A model generated the notes under the pieces. It saw nothing but the letters and a program-made list of their open reading frames with translations. It did not search any database and was not told the DNA's origin. A stretch of DNA of 64,000 bases from Linum tenue. Taxonomy: Eukaryota; Streptophyta; Magnoliopsida; Malpighiales; Linaceae. Location of the stretch: the NCBI GenBank assembly GCA_946122785.1, contig CAMGYJ010000006.1, positions 32,191,168 through 32,255,167 of the forward strand, written 5' to 3'. Of the stretch, positions 11,283-22,411 are shown piece after piece; position 1 is the stretch's first letter; each line of letters starts with the position of its first letter. Both the position numbers and the translations under genes were made by a program.

Positions 11283-12946
11283 CTAATCGACAGCCATTGC
11301 CTCGGAGCTACCAGATGCATCCTCGGCCATACCCTTGTGCTCCTCAATGGCCATTCTGGTCTCTTCAATTAAGCTCTTCTGGTCTTCATCGATTGTATTT
11401 TGTAATTCGTCAACCTAGAGACAAAAGGAAAAGACCAATCATGTCAGCTACCAGGAAATGCAGATCACAAAGTGAAGAAATGAAACAACAACAGTGGTTC
11501 AGCCTATCATAGCATGTTGAGCATCTCATCGAGAAGTGCAGATATTCATCAATCAGCTGTTAGAATTGAACTTCAAAATCAACAATTTGGACCAACAAGA
11601 TAAGTTCAAGTAAGCAACAACACTTATCAATGATATATGTCCCGCAACAAATGTAGAAATAGATGAGAATCGCTTCTTAATGTATTCTCGAATCATTATT
11701 AATTTTCCCATACCTCCACTTTGAAGTTCCTTCCTATCTTTATATTATATGATTTTCTTAAAAAAAATGGATAAATGAGGAAAATACATCTTCACACTCT
11801 CAGTCGGTCTTGGTTGAAGAGATGATTAAGGCATAACCAACGTATCTCATCAAGGCTGCAGAAGGAACGGAGATATGGTGATCAATTATTATCACAAACG
11901 TTAATGACAGTTGTTCAGGGTACAGGTTATGCTTTTCTGCTATGAGGATGGACTTTGTTTAAGGAAAAAATTCAAGTTATCAGACAGCTCCTGCGATTAA
12001 CCAATTTCAGAATAATAATGAGCAATCAGCTAACAAGTTTGCATGCAAATGGCTTTACATTGTGTCAACAAACTTGGCTTTAGAGAGCATGAGTATTAAC
12101 AGAGGTACATATGATCTCAAAACAGGTTCAGCAATTAATCAGTATTATGGCAAGAAATGGTTGATCAAGCACCAACAACAAAACATAGCAAGGCACTGAT
12201 GATCAGAAAAAACCTCATTTGGCAAACTAGACAATAAAGGAAAGAAACAAGAAGGATGATGAGGCTATTGACTTCAGAAACTGAAAGGAAAGGCTACAAG
12301 AAGATTATAACATAAAGCACATAAGGAGAAAGAAGATGCAGCATCATACCACATGCAACAGTAAAGCAAACTGTTTTTTGCGGAGTTCCAGCAACCTAGA
12401 ACCGACTGTGTTCTCCGTCTCCAGTGCCACGATCTCTTTCTCCAATTCAGTGATGACTTTCTGAGTTTCAGACCTTGGGGGCTGCATTGCAATCAATTTC
12501 CTGATTGCCTCGCACTCTTCCTTGTGCTGCCTTTCGATTTTACTCTCTTCAAGCAGCTTCTTCAGATCTTCTATATCATCCTGTGCCTGCAAGATCTGTT
12601 TGTTTATCTCCTTCTTCAAATCGTTGAAGTTCTCCTTCTCTTTGATGTTAGCATCAATAACTGCCTTGCTCTTAAGGAGAGGAATCTCAAAAGTATTCAG
12701 TTCCTGCAAGAATGCCTTCGAGAGTCTCAAACAGTCACTGTAGTTGTCTTCTTCCTTACCAGCCTCGATAATAAAAGTTGAGAACTTCTTCTGGAGCTTC
12801 TTCAATGGAGGTTCACCCCTAGTAGTTGTTGTGCGGGTGAGAAGTCTATGTTTGATGATCAAGTCATCCTCAAGAGGTCCAAACGCATAGTTTGCTGCTG
12901 CTGCTGTTTCTCCCCTCACAGGGACTTTCCTTCCTTTAGCCAACAT
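11283..12946 (-). CDS. THO7: THO complex subunit 7 (THOC7/Mft1 family)
   Basis: Two coding exons: 12350-12946 and 11283-11414, giving 199 + 43 = 242 residues. The donor is GTG|GTATGA, the acceptor CTCTAG|GTTGAC, and the intron is 935 bp. The protein starts [18 protein letters not shown] and continues with [25 protein letters not shown] and [10 protein letters not shown], all hallmarks of plant THO7. The middle (roughly residues 80-200) is long charged coiled coil ([28 protein letters not shown]). The tail is VDELQNTI then [19 protein letters not shown] and stop. THO couples transcription elongation to mRNA processing and export as part of TREX, in the nucleus. Start chosen as the first ATG of the family's N-terminus; an AG acceptor-like TTGCAG just upstream suggests a 5'-UTR intron. 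No damage seen, so the gene is probably active. Confidence 0.93.
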
Positions 12947-13660
12947 CTAAATTCAATCACCTGCAATTGCTGCCAGAAATGTACTATCATTTTCATTCTG
13001 CAATCAGTCTACAGACATAGCTCTTGCAAGCTGCTAAAACATCAATGGCTTCCACAATCCACACATTTAAGTAGTATGGAAGGAAAACAGGTTCATGGTC
13101 GTTCATGAAGTGAAATTGGAAAAAAGGAACTGACGTTTTGACAAGACCTAAGTCGATTTGCTAAAGCAAGAAAAACGTCATCACCACTTCTGGTGAACAG
13201 AAGCAGATAACAAAGGGTCTACAGCGGCAAATACTTCAGCTGGACTCGGGAGATAATACACAGAGTACGTCAGTAAGCAATCTACCCAATAAGCAGAGAT
13301 CGAAAAACTGAAGCTAATCTAATGCCGGAAGAATAACCCAATTCTCTCAGGAAAAAAAAAATCGTAATTCGTAGCTGAAAGCTAACGTTCTATCAGTTCA
13401 ATGCTTGGCACGCACTAAGAGATATCAGTGGTAAGAGCAGATAAAGGACACATACGAGCAGGAACTGAAATTAGAACAAGAACAAAAGTTGCAATCGGGG
13501 TCAAGGCGGGTCAGGGAAAACGAAACCCACAACTTTCAAAACAGACCTATCAGGGGAAGTGGAACCTACGATGGTAGAGACGCCGAGAGGAGGCGGAAGG
13601 TAGCAGCCAGTGGAAAGAGGAGCAGCCTTAGGGGGGCAACCCAGCGGAGAACAGAGGGAC
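12947..13660 (-). promoter_or_regulatory. THO7 5' UTR (with probable intron) and promoter region
   Basis: Upstream of the ATG at 12946 the minus strand shows TTGCAG|GTGATTGAATTTAG next to the start, a good acceptor for a leader intron. A pyrimidine-rich, exon-like leader occurs at about 13560-13660. The plus-strand ORF at 13610-13819 overlaps this and looks fortuitous. Exact transcription start not determined. Confidence 0.45.
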
Positions 13661-13989
13661 GATAGACGAAGGTTAATGCGTCAACTCGAGCTGGAGAGAA
13701 TAGAAATCGATTGGGGAGGCGCTATTTGTGCTCGATTTGCTGGTTTCGTTGTTTTTGCCTTTTCTTTAGATTTTGTAGACGGTTGTGTTGAGATTTTTTT
13801 AGTAGCTCTAGTTTTATAATTATTGTCCTAACTTAAAATATAATACTATAAAATTATTCTTTATTAATTTTTTTTAAAGATCGCTTATATTATTGAGGAA
13901 AATTGCTAGACACAAAGTTACATAGCCGAAAACAATCAAGAAACAAAATTGAACCCAACTAAAGAGGGGAACAATAAAAGAGCTCTTCT
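13661..13989. other. Upstream flank of THO7, AT-rich
   Basis: Presumed promoter and spacer. From about 13820 it is very AT-rich; no gene or clear repeat recognised before the LTR homology begins near 13990. Confidence 0.35.
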
Positions 13990-15106
13990 TGTCACTAAAT
14001 GGCTATTCTAGGGTTGGTATTAAGTAAACCGGTATCTGTATAACCGGCTACCGACGGAACCGATCAAGGCATTCTGAACTAGACTCCCTCTATCGAATGA
14101 GGTTCTCAATCGATACAAAGCAGTGAATCAACCCTCGACTAAAGCAATCGATTCACTACTATCAATCTATGGTGCTCTATTGACCTAATCAGGTATTCGC
14201 TCTCATAGGATCAAAGCAGAATCAATAATCTCGACTAAAGCAGAATTGAATCGTGAAAACATGCATAGATTGAATATGAACTCAAGATTATCGAGTCAGA
14301 GTACTCATACAATCATCCAATCAAACAAACATAGCTAGGGTTCCTCAAAACCTAAGTGAAGGGAAGTTACTCCATAGAGAAGAGAGAGACTGCAGTAAGA
14401 ATCTTTAGATAATCAGTCTTCAAGTCCGGGCTTGTTCCTCGAGCTTCCAAGGTGAAGAAATCCTCCAATTCCACTCCAAGAATGCCCTCAAATCGCCCTC
14501 TCTTTCTTTGGTTCGTCCCTTGGGTGTTTGGGATCCAAAACCCAGCTCTCCCTTGCAAAAACGCACAAAACAGGCTTTTAACAGCCTGGGTTCGCGATCC
14601 CCGGTCAAAATACCCGGTCGGGTATTTAGGTAACCGGTCGGGTATCAACAAAATGCTCCGGGTCACTCTTCTGGGCAAAAGGGAAAATACCCGGTCGGGT
14701 ATTTTTATATACCCGGTAGGGTATTATGGTCGGGTATTTTGCAGTTCCGGGTCTCCTATCTTTGATTCTTCGTTTCTCCCACGTTCGGACTCCAAATCAG
14801 GTGCCATTTGATCCCAGGCGCTCGTAGTCTCGTCCTCTTTCTTCTCATGACAAGATTACATGATTATATGGTCACAAACTGAGGTAGAAATCCATTCTTC
14901 TTCAAGTCATACCCGAGTTTCTTCCCCCAAGTCGCCAATTGATCTCCGATTGACATGAAACTTGCGCCTACGCTTCACTTTATGTGCTAGGACCTGAAAT
15001 GTGACAAAAGAACACAACCTAGCGTAAAATAGGCCAAAGAAGTGATAATGCAAGCTTAAACGATCAAGAAACAAAGGGGAAAACATGTGCAAATATCGAG
15101 TCATCA
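13990..15106 (-). mobile_element. Partial LTR, Athila-type, same family as the 17162 solo LTR
   Basis: On the minus strand it starts TGATGACTCGATATTTGCACATG-like at 15106 and follows the plus-strand solo LTR at 17162 block by block: the ACGCTAGGTTGTG motif, GAAACTCGGG, then CTCTATGGAGTAACTTCCC and CACTTAGGTTTTGAGG. Homology fades near 13990, so about 300 bp of the LTR end are missing. In place of the CACGG motifs this copy carries ATACCC-GGTC-GGGTAT repeats at about 14608-14745. Confidence 0.75.
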
Positions 15107-15215
15107 GTCTTCTAAGACATTCCATATTTCTCTCAATGTGAGTACTAGACTCAAGCCAGGATCATGCAAAGCAGCGGACCGATGACAGACAATTCATGTA
15201 TAAAGAGACTTACAC
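15107..15215. other. Short unassigned spacer
   Basis: About 110 bp between two retroelement pieces, with nothing recognisable. Confidence 0.4.
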
Positions 15216-15493
15216 TGTAACATCTCGAACCTTTTCCCGACGAAGATATTGTCTGCTTTGGGCCTCGACCCTCACGGTTTTCGACTTGGGTGCAATTCAA
15301 GGTGACTTCCCATAGGGCCACCCATCTTAGTACTACTCTCGCCGAAACACGTTTAACTTCGGAGTTCTGATGGGATCCGGTGCATTAGTGATGGTATGAT
15401 CACACCCTTTTATTAGGACTAAAGTTATTTATCTTAATACGATTAGAGTAGACTGGAGATTCTATAGACACTTAAAAGGAGACCCTTGACTCA
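15216..15493 (-). mobile_element. Cassandra-like TRIM LTR (3' LTR) with embedded 5S rRNA sequence
   Basis: On the minus strand it begins TGAGTCAAGGG at 15493 and ends GAGATGTTACA at 15216, about 278 bp. It is preceded by a polypurine tract AAAGGAAAGGAAAA (15494-15507). A full 5S rRNA-like sequence fills its centre, which is the known hallmark of Cassandra elements. A tRNA-iMet primer site lies only about 90 bp upstream, so the internal region is tiny, as in TRIMs. The LTR preceding that primer site is of another type, so this element is incomplete or chimeric. Confidence 0.75.
15288..15407 (-). pseudogene. 5S rRNA-derived sequence, 120 nt, inside the Cassandra-like LTR
   Basis: On the minus strand it runs from GGGTGTGATCATACC to GAATTGCACCC, exactly 120 nt, the length of plant 5S rRNA. 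Near-canonical blocks are CACCGGATCCCATCAGAACT, CGAAGTTAAACGTG (box A region) and GCGAGAGTAGTACTAAGATG (box C region). Substitutions relative to the plant 5S consensus, such as TTTCGGC for CTTGGGC, show it is not a standard rDNA unit. It is a single copy, with no downstream T-run and no tandem array. Confidence 0.88.
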
Positions 15494-15578
15494 TTTTCCT
15501 TTCCTTTAAAACAAAAACTTTAAAAACTGAGACCGGCATTCCAATATTCCTTGGAGACCAAGGAATAGAGGAAGACCG

Positions 15579-15590
15579 ACTCTGATACCA
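15579..15590 (-). other. tRNA-iMet primer binding site
   Basis: TGGTATCAGAGT on the minus strand, 11 of 12 bases of the usual initiator-Met primer site. It sits 3 bp inside the LTR end at 15594, which is the expected spacing. Confidence 0.8.
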
Positions 15591-16307
15591 AAATGAAACA
15601 CCCTAACCCGGTCGGATACTACTTTTACTAAAATTCCCTTGAAATAAAATACTCAAATCTAAATTGCAGTGGGAAAAATTTTCATAAATAAAATACTGGA
15701 AACACACACTTGTAGTTCAAAGTAAAGCCCTAACACGCGGGCAAATTAAACTAAACTTTAAAATCTCAATCTGATCTCTAATCTATACTCATAATCATAA
15801 AATGTAAATAATTAGGTAGTCTCTATCGTTGCTGCTACTGAAAATCTTAACTAGGCATCCTCCGTGACGCTTGCACTGCCCTCCTCTAGCTGGCTGCCCT
15901 CGAACTTTTCCTCTCGAACTCGCTGCTCTCTAACTGCTCCTTTAGCTGGCTGCTACCAATCTGGTTCTCGCTCATTCCCTTACTAAGGCCTGGTGAGTGA
16001 GTTGGGGTCAGTCTACGCCCTTACATTTTAAACTTTCTAATAATTTTGCAATTCTTCTCAAACACTTAAATACTTAAACTCAAACTGAGGGAAGTTGTTT
16101 GTACTTCCATTCTTAAAATTCTTAACTCTTAAAACTGTATGGGAGTAACTGTTACTCTCCATTCTTAAAGCTTAAATCTCAACTTAAATACTAGACTGAC
16201 ACGGGGATCCCTCACTAGGTAGTCCGGTTGCCAACTCATACGTATGAGAAGCCACCAAGGCTTTCCTTAAACTTAAACTTATCGTGGAAGGCTCTTCTTC
16301 CACGATT

Positions 16308-16443
16308 CTCAAGAGCATAACTGCTGCTCATCTTAAAAATCTCAAGAGCATAACTGCTGCTCAACTTAAATATCTCAAGAGCATAACTGCTGCTCTGTCT
16401 CAAAGATCTCAAGAGCATAACTGCTGCTCTAACTGAAAATCTC
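16308..16443. repeat. Four tandem repeats of about 33 bp
   Basis: AAGAGCATAACTGCTGCTC recurs at 16311, 16344, 16377 and 16411, each followed by a variable linker ending in ATCTC. It lies inside the Tekay-like LTR. Confidence 0.9.
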
Positions 16444-17161
16444 AAATGGCAACGGACTGGCGCTAGTGACTAAAAACATTTAAAACAATTTCACCTTCTT
16501 CAAAGGTGAGGTATTTCTTAAAAGGGATTGTTCTTAAGCTTTAATAATCACTCGTAAACGTAAACTTCAAAGTAAGAGATAAACTCATACACCTTCACTT
16601 CAAATCATAGCTCAACCAAAGCACATACTATCAAACATAATCATGCAATCTCAAACATGAATCAAACACTGCACATACATCACGTAAATCAAAACTTGAA
16701 AATACTCAAGACAAATATTTGAAAAACTGTAAGGCGTAGAATTTACCCCCTTTACACTCACCTTACTTCCGTCGGAACTGGCTCTGATTTTGCTCCAAAG
16801 TTTCCACACTCGCTTCCAACCCTATTACACTCGTACTTGCTTGAATAAAATGGAGAAGCTTGTTTTGGCAAATGGAATTTAAATGGACCAGCTTGCTTGG
16901 CAAATGGAATTTAAATGGGCTTTGGTCATTATTGGACGTCCGTTCGTCCAGGTTAGGGAAATGGAAATAACAAAAAGACGAGCAAGCAGCTCTCATAGTA
17001 GGAGGGGGGAGGCCCGCAGTCGATGCTCATCAATCAGTCCTCCATCGCCTTCAAATCGTCCACACAGGAGCTAACAATGACCATGAGACGAACTTGCTTA
17101 AGCAAGCAGCTCTCGTCGTAAAGGGAACCATTATGCTCCGCATCCCTTGTCCATGGCGCCG

Positions 17162-18567
17162 TGATGACTCGATATGTGCACATGTTTTCCCGTTTGTTTC
17201 TTGATCGTTTAAGCTTGCATTATCGCTTATTAGGCCTATTTTACGCTAGGTTGTGTTTCTTTGTCATATTTCAGGTCCCAAGCATCGAAGGAAAGGCTAG
17301 GCGCAAGTTTCAAGTCAATAGGATACCAATTGGCGATTCGGGAGAAGAAACTCGGGCATGACCTGAAGAAGAATGGATTTATACCTCATTTATGGATGAA
17401 GAATCATGCAAACTTGTGATGAAAAGAAAGAGGACGAGACTATGAGCGTCTGGGATCAAACGACGGCTGATTCGTAGTCCGGACGAGGGAGAAACAAAGC
17501 ATTGAATATAGGGGAACAAGTTCGGCAGTAAAAATACGGGCAGACTACCCTAAAAACACAACCGTGTTTTATCTGCCCCCCGCTAGTGTTTTTACTGGCG
17601 AGGGCGTGTCGTGAGGGCTGCTGGGGGCAAAACACGGGCAGGCAAAAGTAAAACACGATCGTGTCCTCGATCGTGATTTGCCCAGAATCGGGCTTTTGAG
17701 GCAGATTCAAGCCAAAGGAAAGGGAGAGCTGGGTTTTGGTTCCCAAACACCCAAGGGACGAACCCTAGAGAGAGAGGGCGACTTGGGAACATTCTTGGAG
17801 ATATTCTGGAGGATTTCTTCGCCATTGGAGCTCGCGAATCAAGCTTGGAGATGGAGATTGAAGATCAAGATCAGATTTTTGCAGTCTCTCTCTTCTCTAT
17901 GGAGTAACTTCCCTTCACTTAGGTTTTGAGGAACCCTAGTTCCATGTGTTAGGATCTTTCTTGTATGAAGTTTTGGATGCTATATTGTTTGATTATAATC
18001 GATTAAGGCATGATTTATTGATTCAATTGAATCTTGATCAAATTCTCTTGATTTCTGCTTTAACCTATGATAGATAGAATCTGATTAGGTTAAGAGAGCT
18101 TCATTGATTGATAGTGGTGAATTGGATGTGCGAGAGTCAATCAATTCATTGCTTTGTACTGGAATTCATTCCAGTAGTGGAGATCTATGTGAATCGCCTT
18201 AGCAGTCTATCCCGGTGAAGGCTAGTCGCCTGCCGAGTATTCTGTCTAAGTGAGCTTGGTCAGCTTAAGAGATTCCAAGCTAATTTAGGATCTTCCGCAG
18301 TTTAATCAACAGTAGATCAACCAAAGGTAATTGCAACTTGGACCTAATTGAGGAGATAGGGGGAATCATACCTAATTCCCAACTTGTAATTAGTAGAGTA
18401 GTTTAGTAAATCAATTCTTAATCTAGTTTGCTAGATAATGAACTGAAGCTGAGTAATAGTACCTCTAGAGACTTGTGGATTCGATATTTATTACTTATGA
18501 CACTATACTGCAGTCCCTTTCATTGGTTACACTTGGCCATTGTTAGGTGTTGTGTCGTAGCGTGTCA
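17162..18567 (+). mobile_element. Solo LTR, Athila-type, 1406 bp, perfect 5-bp target duplication
   Basis: It starts TGATGACTCGATATG and ends GTAGCGTGTCA. The 5-bp target repeat CGCCG is perfect on both sides (17157-17161, 18568-18572). It interrupts the Tekay-like LTR, so it is younger than that insertion. Its U3-like part has ACACGGGCAG and ACACGATCGTGT motifs at 17525-17690, the counterpart of the CACGGTC motifs of the other LTRs. No primer site or internal sequence remains. Confidence 0.92.
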
Positions 18568-18570
18568 CGC

Positions 18571-18798
18571 CGCTTTGTGTTGATTTGATAAGGGCGAGTC
18601 CCACCACCACCTCCTGCTTGTTTGATTTCCCGCGAGCAAGCCGCCTCCTGCCTACTTCCCCTATGGAGAGTCCCTAGTCGATGGCGCCACTTTGCTTTGA
18701 TTTGTTGAGAGCGAATCCCACCGCCACCTCCTGCCTGTTTGATTTCCCGAGAGCAAGCCGCCTCCTGCCTGCTTACGGAGATTCTCCTCCCGATAATA
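18571..18798. repeat. 114-bp tandem duplication in the Tekay-like LTR
   Basis: Two copies (about 18571-18684 and 18685-18798) share CACCTCCTGC, TTTGATTTCCCG and GAGCAAGCCGCCTCCTGCC. The minus-strand open frame through it repeats SRQEAACSREIKQAGGGGG twice, but this is repeat translation and not evidence of a gene. Confidence 0.8.
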
Positions 18799-18954
18799 AC
18801 ACGAAGACGAGCAGTGGAGGGAATGATATGCACTGCGAAACTCGACGTCGTTTGAACTATTAGTTCACATTTTTAATCCTCATCAATAATACGGTGGAAC
18901 TTGACCCACGGATATAATAGTCATTTTGACTTTTGGGAAGAGCGGGGTGTAACA

Positions 18955-19010
18955 TTTCCTCCACCCTTATAAAAATTTCGTCCCCGAAATTTGATCGAGC
19001 TCATCCTTCC
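18955..19010 (-). mobile_element. 3' end of a chromovirus internal region with polypurine tract
   Basis: On the minus strand, AATTTCGGGGACGAAATTT is followed by TTATAAGGGTGGAGGAAA directly before the LTR start. This is the familiar end of chromovirus pol and its polypurine tract. Nothing of the rest of that element is visible further right. Confidence 0.75.
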
Positions 19011-20460
19011 ATACTCCTCAGTCTCGTGCTTCTTTGGGTCAAGATTTCAATCTTGCTATATGAACTTCAATGGCGTGCACTTACCTTGTCTTGAATAGCT
19101 TACTATAGTTCTTATATGTACTCTTGACCATAACAGGTATTCTCATCTAGCTTGGTAGCATCGAATAGGTTTGAGTGACTCATTGCTCTTTTGAAAATTT
19201 TCCAACTTGGGCCCAGGGTGTAATGGGACAAAATTTCGGCTCAATTTATTTGGTCCAATTGATTCAGTACTTGATGTTAAACCTAAATCGAAGTCAAGGT
19301 ATCACATACACAGCACAACAACCAAAGACTCTTCGTATCAGGTGCTCTTTCCATTCCATTTCCTTCGTTGAAACCCCTTTTCATTATGTTTTTTTTTTGT
19401 TTCTACACTTTTTCGCGGTTCCAAAACGTAGTTTTTATGCTCGGTCGACCCTTATTGGTTGAGCAAGAGCAATTTCTGTACATTTGTCGCTCGCTAGAGT
19501 ACTTCTTTTAACCCATTTTCCTCAATTTGTGTGGAGGGTCAATGAAATTAAGGGGCGTCGGAAGCTCTATCCATGCCCTTAAAACACATCATTGAGTAGG
19601 CAAACCGTTCAACGGGTGGAATTTTTACTTGTACTAGAGACGACTTAGCTTCACCTTGTATGACTCCCCCACTAAGGATCAATCAAATCTCTTCCAAAAC
19701 TTGATTTTTTTCAATGAACGGTGCCACAAATGTTGGGCTTACCCCATGTATAAAATTTAAAATTGTTGACATGGAGGACCAACTGCTTTTTCATTATGCA
19801 CATTGAGCACCCTTCTACGATACATAAGTCCACACACACAGAACCAGGAGAGTCATCGATACCGCATGAATCAAAGGTCCTAAAACCACTAGTTCACATA
19901 ATCAACCGACATATCAAAGAGAAAGATGGGAAGGATCTTATACTTCATCATCCTCCATAGTGCTACAACTACCTCCCTAGGTTGCATGGTACCATAGAGG
20001 CTATCAATTCAAAGCATACTAAGCAGGCATGCTAGGAACACGTACTTGGAGCCCTCAAATCAAAATTTGGACAGTGGACTAGGCTCCAAGCACACAAACA
20101 CATCCAAGCAGTCAAGTAAAAATACCCTCACACTTAAGTTCGACAGTTCCCTCAATAGAAACAACCCCCCACACTTAAGGGGAACGATGTTATCAGGAAG
20201 AACAAACTACATCAGGACTGGAGAGTGGACTAGTCATGGTGGAGGACTGGAAGTGGGACCAGTCGTGGCAAGAACATGAGCGAAGACAAAAAAAACAACC
20301 ACTCAAACACAACATCGTTAGGAAGAGTTGTCAGCCCAATGTCAAAATATCCAAAAGAAAAATGAAAATAAACCACAAATGATGCAGTTCAGGCCCTGCA
20401 AACACATGGAGAAAACATAACACAAAAACACAAAAGAACACACTGAAGGGGTTGGCGAAT
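19011..20460 (-). other. Non-coding 3' spacer of the minus-strand Athila element (truncated)
   Basis: No gene. CTTAAGTGTGGGGGG (minus strand, 20165-20180) matches the signal after the env-like ORF in the plus-strand Athila element at 57548, and a non-coding stretch follows in both. The 3' LTR expected at the left is absent, so the element is truncated against the chromovirus piece. Confidence 0.5.
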
Positions 20461-20464
20461 ACAT

Positions 20465-21964
20465 CCTACTCGTCGCCCGGGGATGTCAAAATCGATGTCC
20501 CTCATGAAGTCATTGTCACTCAGCAGAGGTAGTGGTAGTGGCGAGGCCTCCCAAGGGGTCTGTCATGTGGGTGGGTTACCCGCAACCTGCTCAAGTAAGT
20601 ATTGTTGCGCCTTCTGCATCCTACAGGCCCGGTCGCGCTCACGCTCGATATGAGCGAGGGTGACGCCCAACTGAGCATTCATGAGGTTAAGACGTTCGTC
20701 TTAAGCAGCCATGCGGGAGGTGTACTTTGTGTGATGGGCATCATACTTCTGCTAAAAGTGGACCTGATGATCTATGATCTGCTGGTTCTGGATACCCAGC
20801 TGCGGGAACTGGAGACCCATCTGCTCGAACTAGCGGGAGAAGCAATCTAGGACGCGACCACGGAGCTGCTACCCTCGTGCTCAAAGGTGTTGTGGTGGAA
20901 GGTCGGGTGGGAAGTAGCAGCATCCTCAGCCCCAGGCTCGGCATCCTCCTCCATCTCAGCTGGGTTAGGGATGGCTGGTATAGGCAGTCCCTCGACCCAC
21001 TTGACTCCTCGCGACTCTCGCAACAACCACATCTTGTAAACTGTGTCCTCCACAAAAGACCATGTCTCGTCCTAGTCCGTGCAATCCTAGTAATCGATTT
21101 GATGGTGGGTGGCCAACACAACTCTAAGTGGAGTGCAGTGGAGGGTCCCCAGAGTCACAACACTCTTGGCGAAAGTCTTCGCCAAAACGGACCTCAAGTG
21201 CAGTTTGTGGTGGACGGTGCGGATCGAATGCATGAAGTAGAGGGACCTCTTGGTCAGTGTGCTCGCACTCTCACTACTCGAAGCATAGGACTTCGTCAAC
21301 AAGTGGTGGAGGATACGATACTGGGTTTGCAGCATGCTGGCCTTCGCCTGACTGGAGGTGAAACCCTCAGCAGTGGGGTCGTAAGATGGCTGAGCAAGCT
21401 GGCGGTAGCAGGTCTAGAAAGAGACACCAGTCGGGTTGGCGACCTCGACGTTGAAGTCATGAGTGTAGTCGGGCACAAGGTCGAAGGCAGCAGCAAACTC
21501 GTGGTAGCTCATGGAGTGGTACTCTCCGCCCAACCTAAACTTGATAGCCTCATTGTTCTTCCAATCGGTGGTCTCGATGTGGTCAAAAGTGGAGTAGAAC
21601 TCAACCACCAACTCATAATAGACCCGATCATGCAGGGAGATCTCGGCCAACGGTTCCTGTACCCCCGCTAGTGCCACTGCCAGGCCCCGAAGAAGACTGT
21701 GTTGTAAAACATGCATGAAAAGTTGCGCCAATATTCATGGCGGAGTACTTTTGAAGGTACTCAGAGACTAAAGTGTAGGCGACACCACATCTGGTTGCGA
21801 GCAACAACATGGAGGGCATCATAGTAGTTGATGCTCTGTAATGCTCTCTTGCTCCAAAAATGGTGCTTGCCAAACTTAGACGATAGGACACGCTTAAACT
21901 GGGCTTTGTGGGGCCATGAATTCAGATCTTGGATGAACCGATGTTTAAGGTTGGGCTTTGACAT
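20465..21964 (-). pseudogene. Athila env-like (ATHILA family) ORF, decayed
   Basis: It opens ATGTCAAAGCCC at 21964. The recognisable order is NYYDALHVVARNQM near 21790-21830, then KFRLGGEYHSMSYHEFAAAF near 21480-21550, then QYRILHHLLTKSYASSSES near 21260-21320, and a proline/acid-rich tail with a possible coiled coil to about 20480. The FRLGG and HHLLTKS segments match the ORF found downstream of pol in Athila elements. Several frameshifts and stops break it. Its role is unproven; it is called env-like from position. No clear signal peptide or transmembrane segment seen. Confidence 0.75.
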
Positions 21965-22411
21965 GCAACTGCAATAAAAAGAACTAAAGTGGAGCCAACA
22001 AAGCAGTCAGGAGAAGGTTAGCACACCCCCCACACTTGACTTCAAATAAATTTGAACCATGGTGCCATCCATAGTTCATGAGGTGAAAACTCAATAAAAA
22101 AAGCACAATCAAGACGGGGGTGTCTCCAAACCTGAAAGTAACAAACAATAGGTTCACAACCATACCAAGCACATCATCGGATCACGTCATTAAGTGCATT
22201 AACATCCCCCATAAAGGTTATGAAAAACAAGCATTTTATTGAACACCTTGTGTGCATGAACAAAATAAGCATGCCACAATGTATTCAACACCTAACCAAG
22301 CCTTCCCCTCGGTCAATTTCTACCAAATCATGCATTTCAAACCAATTCTCTACCTAAACGCCCTATCACCCAATTCTCCACAATTCACAAGGTAAAGGGA
22401 AAAAACAAACC
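21965..22411 (-). promoter_or_regulatory. Predicted intron in the env leader
   Basis: On the minus strand the donor GAGTCTCCAG|GTTTGTTTT lies at 22411/22410 and the acceptor CTTTTTATTGCAG|TTGC just before the env-like ATG (acceptor G at 21969). The intron would be 442 bp. The plus-strand Athila element has the same arrangement with a matching donor. This is a prediction from sequence only. Confidence 0.55.

Larger units (their letters stand above)
15594..18954 (-). mobile_element. Tekay-like chromovirus LTR, split by a solo LTR
   Basis: On the minus strand it starts TGTTACACCCCGCTC at 18954 and ends TAGGGTGTTTCA at 15594. Without the nested solo LTR (17162-18567 plus its duplicated target) it is about 1.95 kb. 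It is related to the LTR at 33853: both carry CTATACTCATAATCATAAAA and CCTGGTGAGTGAG...GGGGTCAGTCTA. Unusually, it has a polypurine tract on its upstream side and a primer site on its downstream side, so it lies between two internal regions. No coding capacity. Confidence 0.75.

Noticed and set aside
13610..13819. Plus-strand ORF upstream of THO7
   Set aside because: Overlaps the likely THO7 leader on the other strand; composition and content show no protein family.
15288..15407. Functional 5S rRNA gene
   Set aside because: Substitutions in conserved blocks, no T-run terminator or tandem units, and an LTR context with polypurine tract and primer site point to a Cassandra-like element.
18543..18833. 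Minus-strand ORF with repeated SRQEAACSREIKQAGGGGG
   Set aside because: It is a translation of a 114-bp LTR duplication and crosses the end of a solo LTR.
20877..21671. 264-codon plus-strand ORF
   Set aside because: It is the antisense of the Athila env-like remnant, which carries the recognisable motifs; no domain on this strand.
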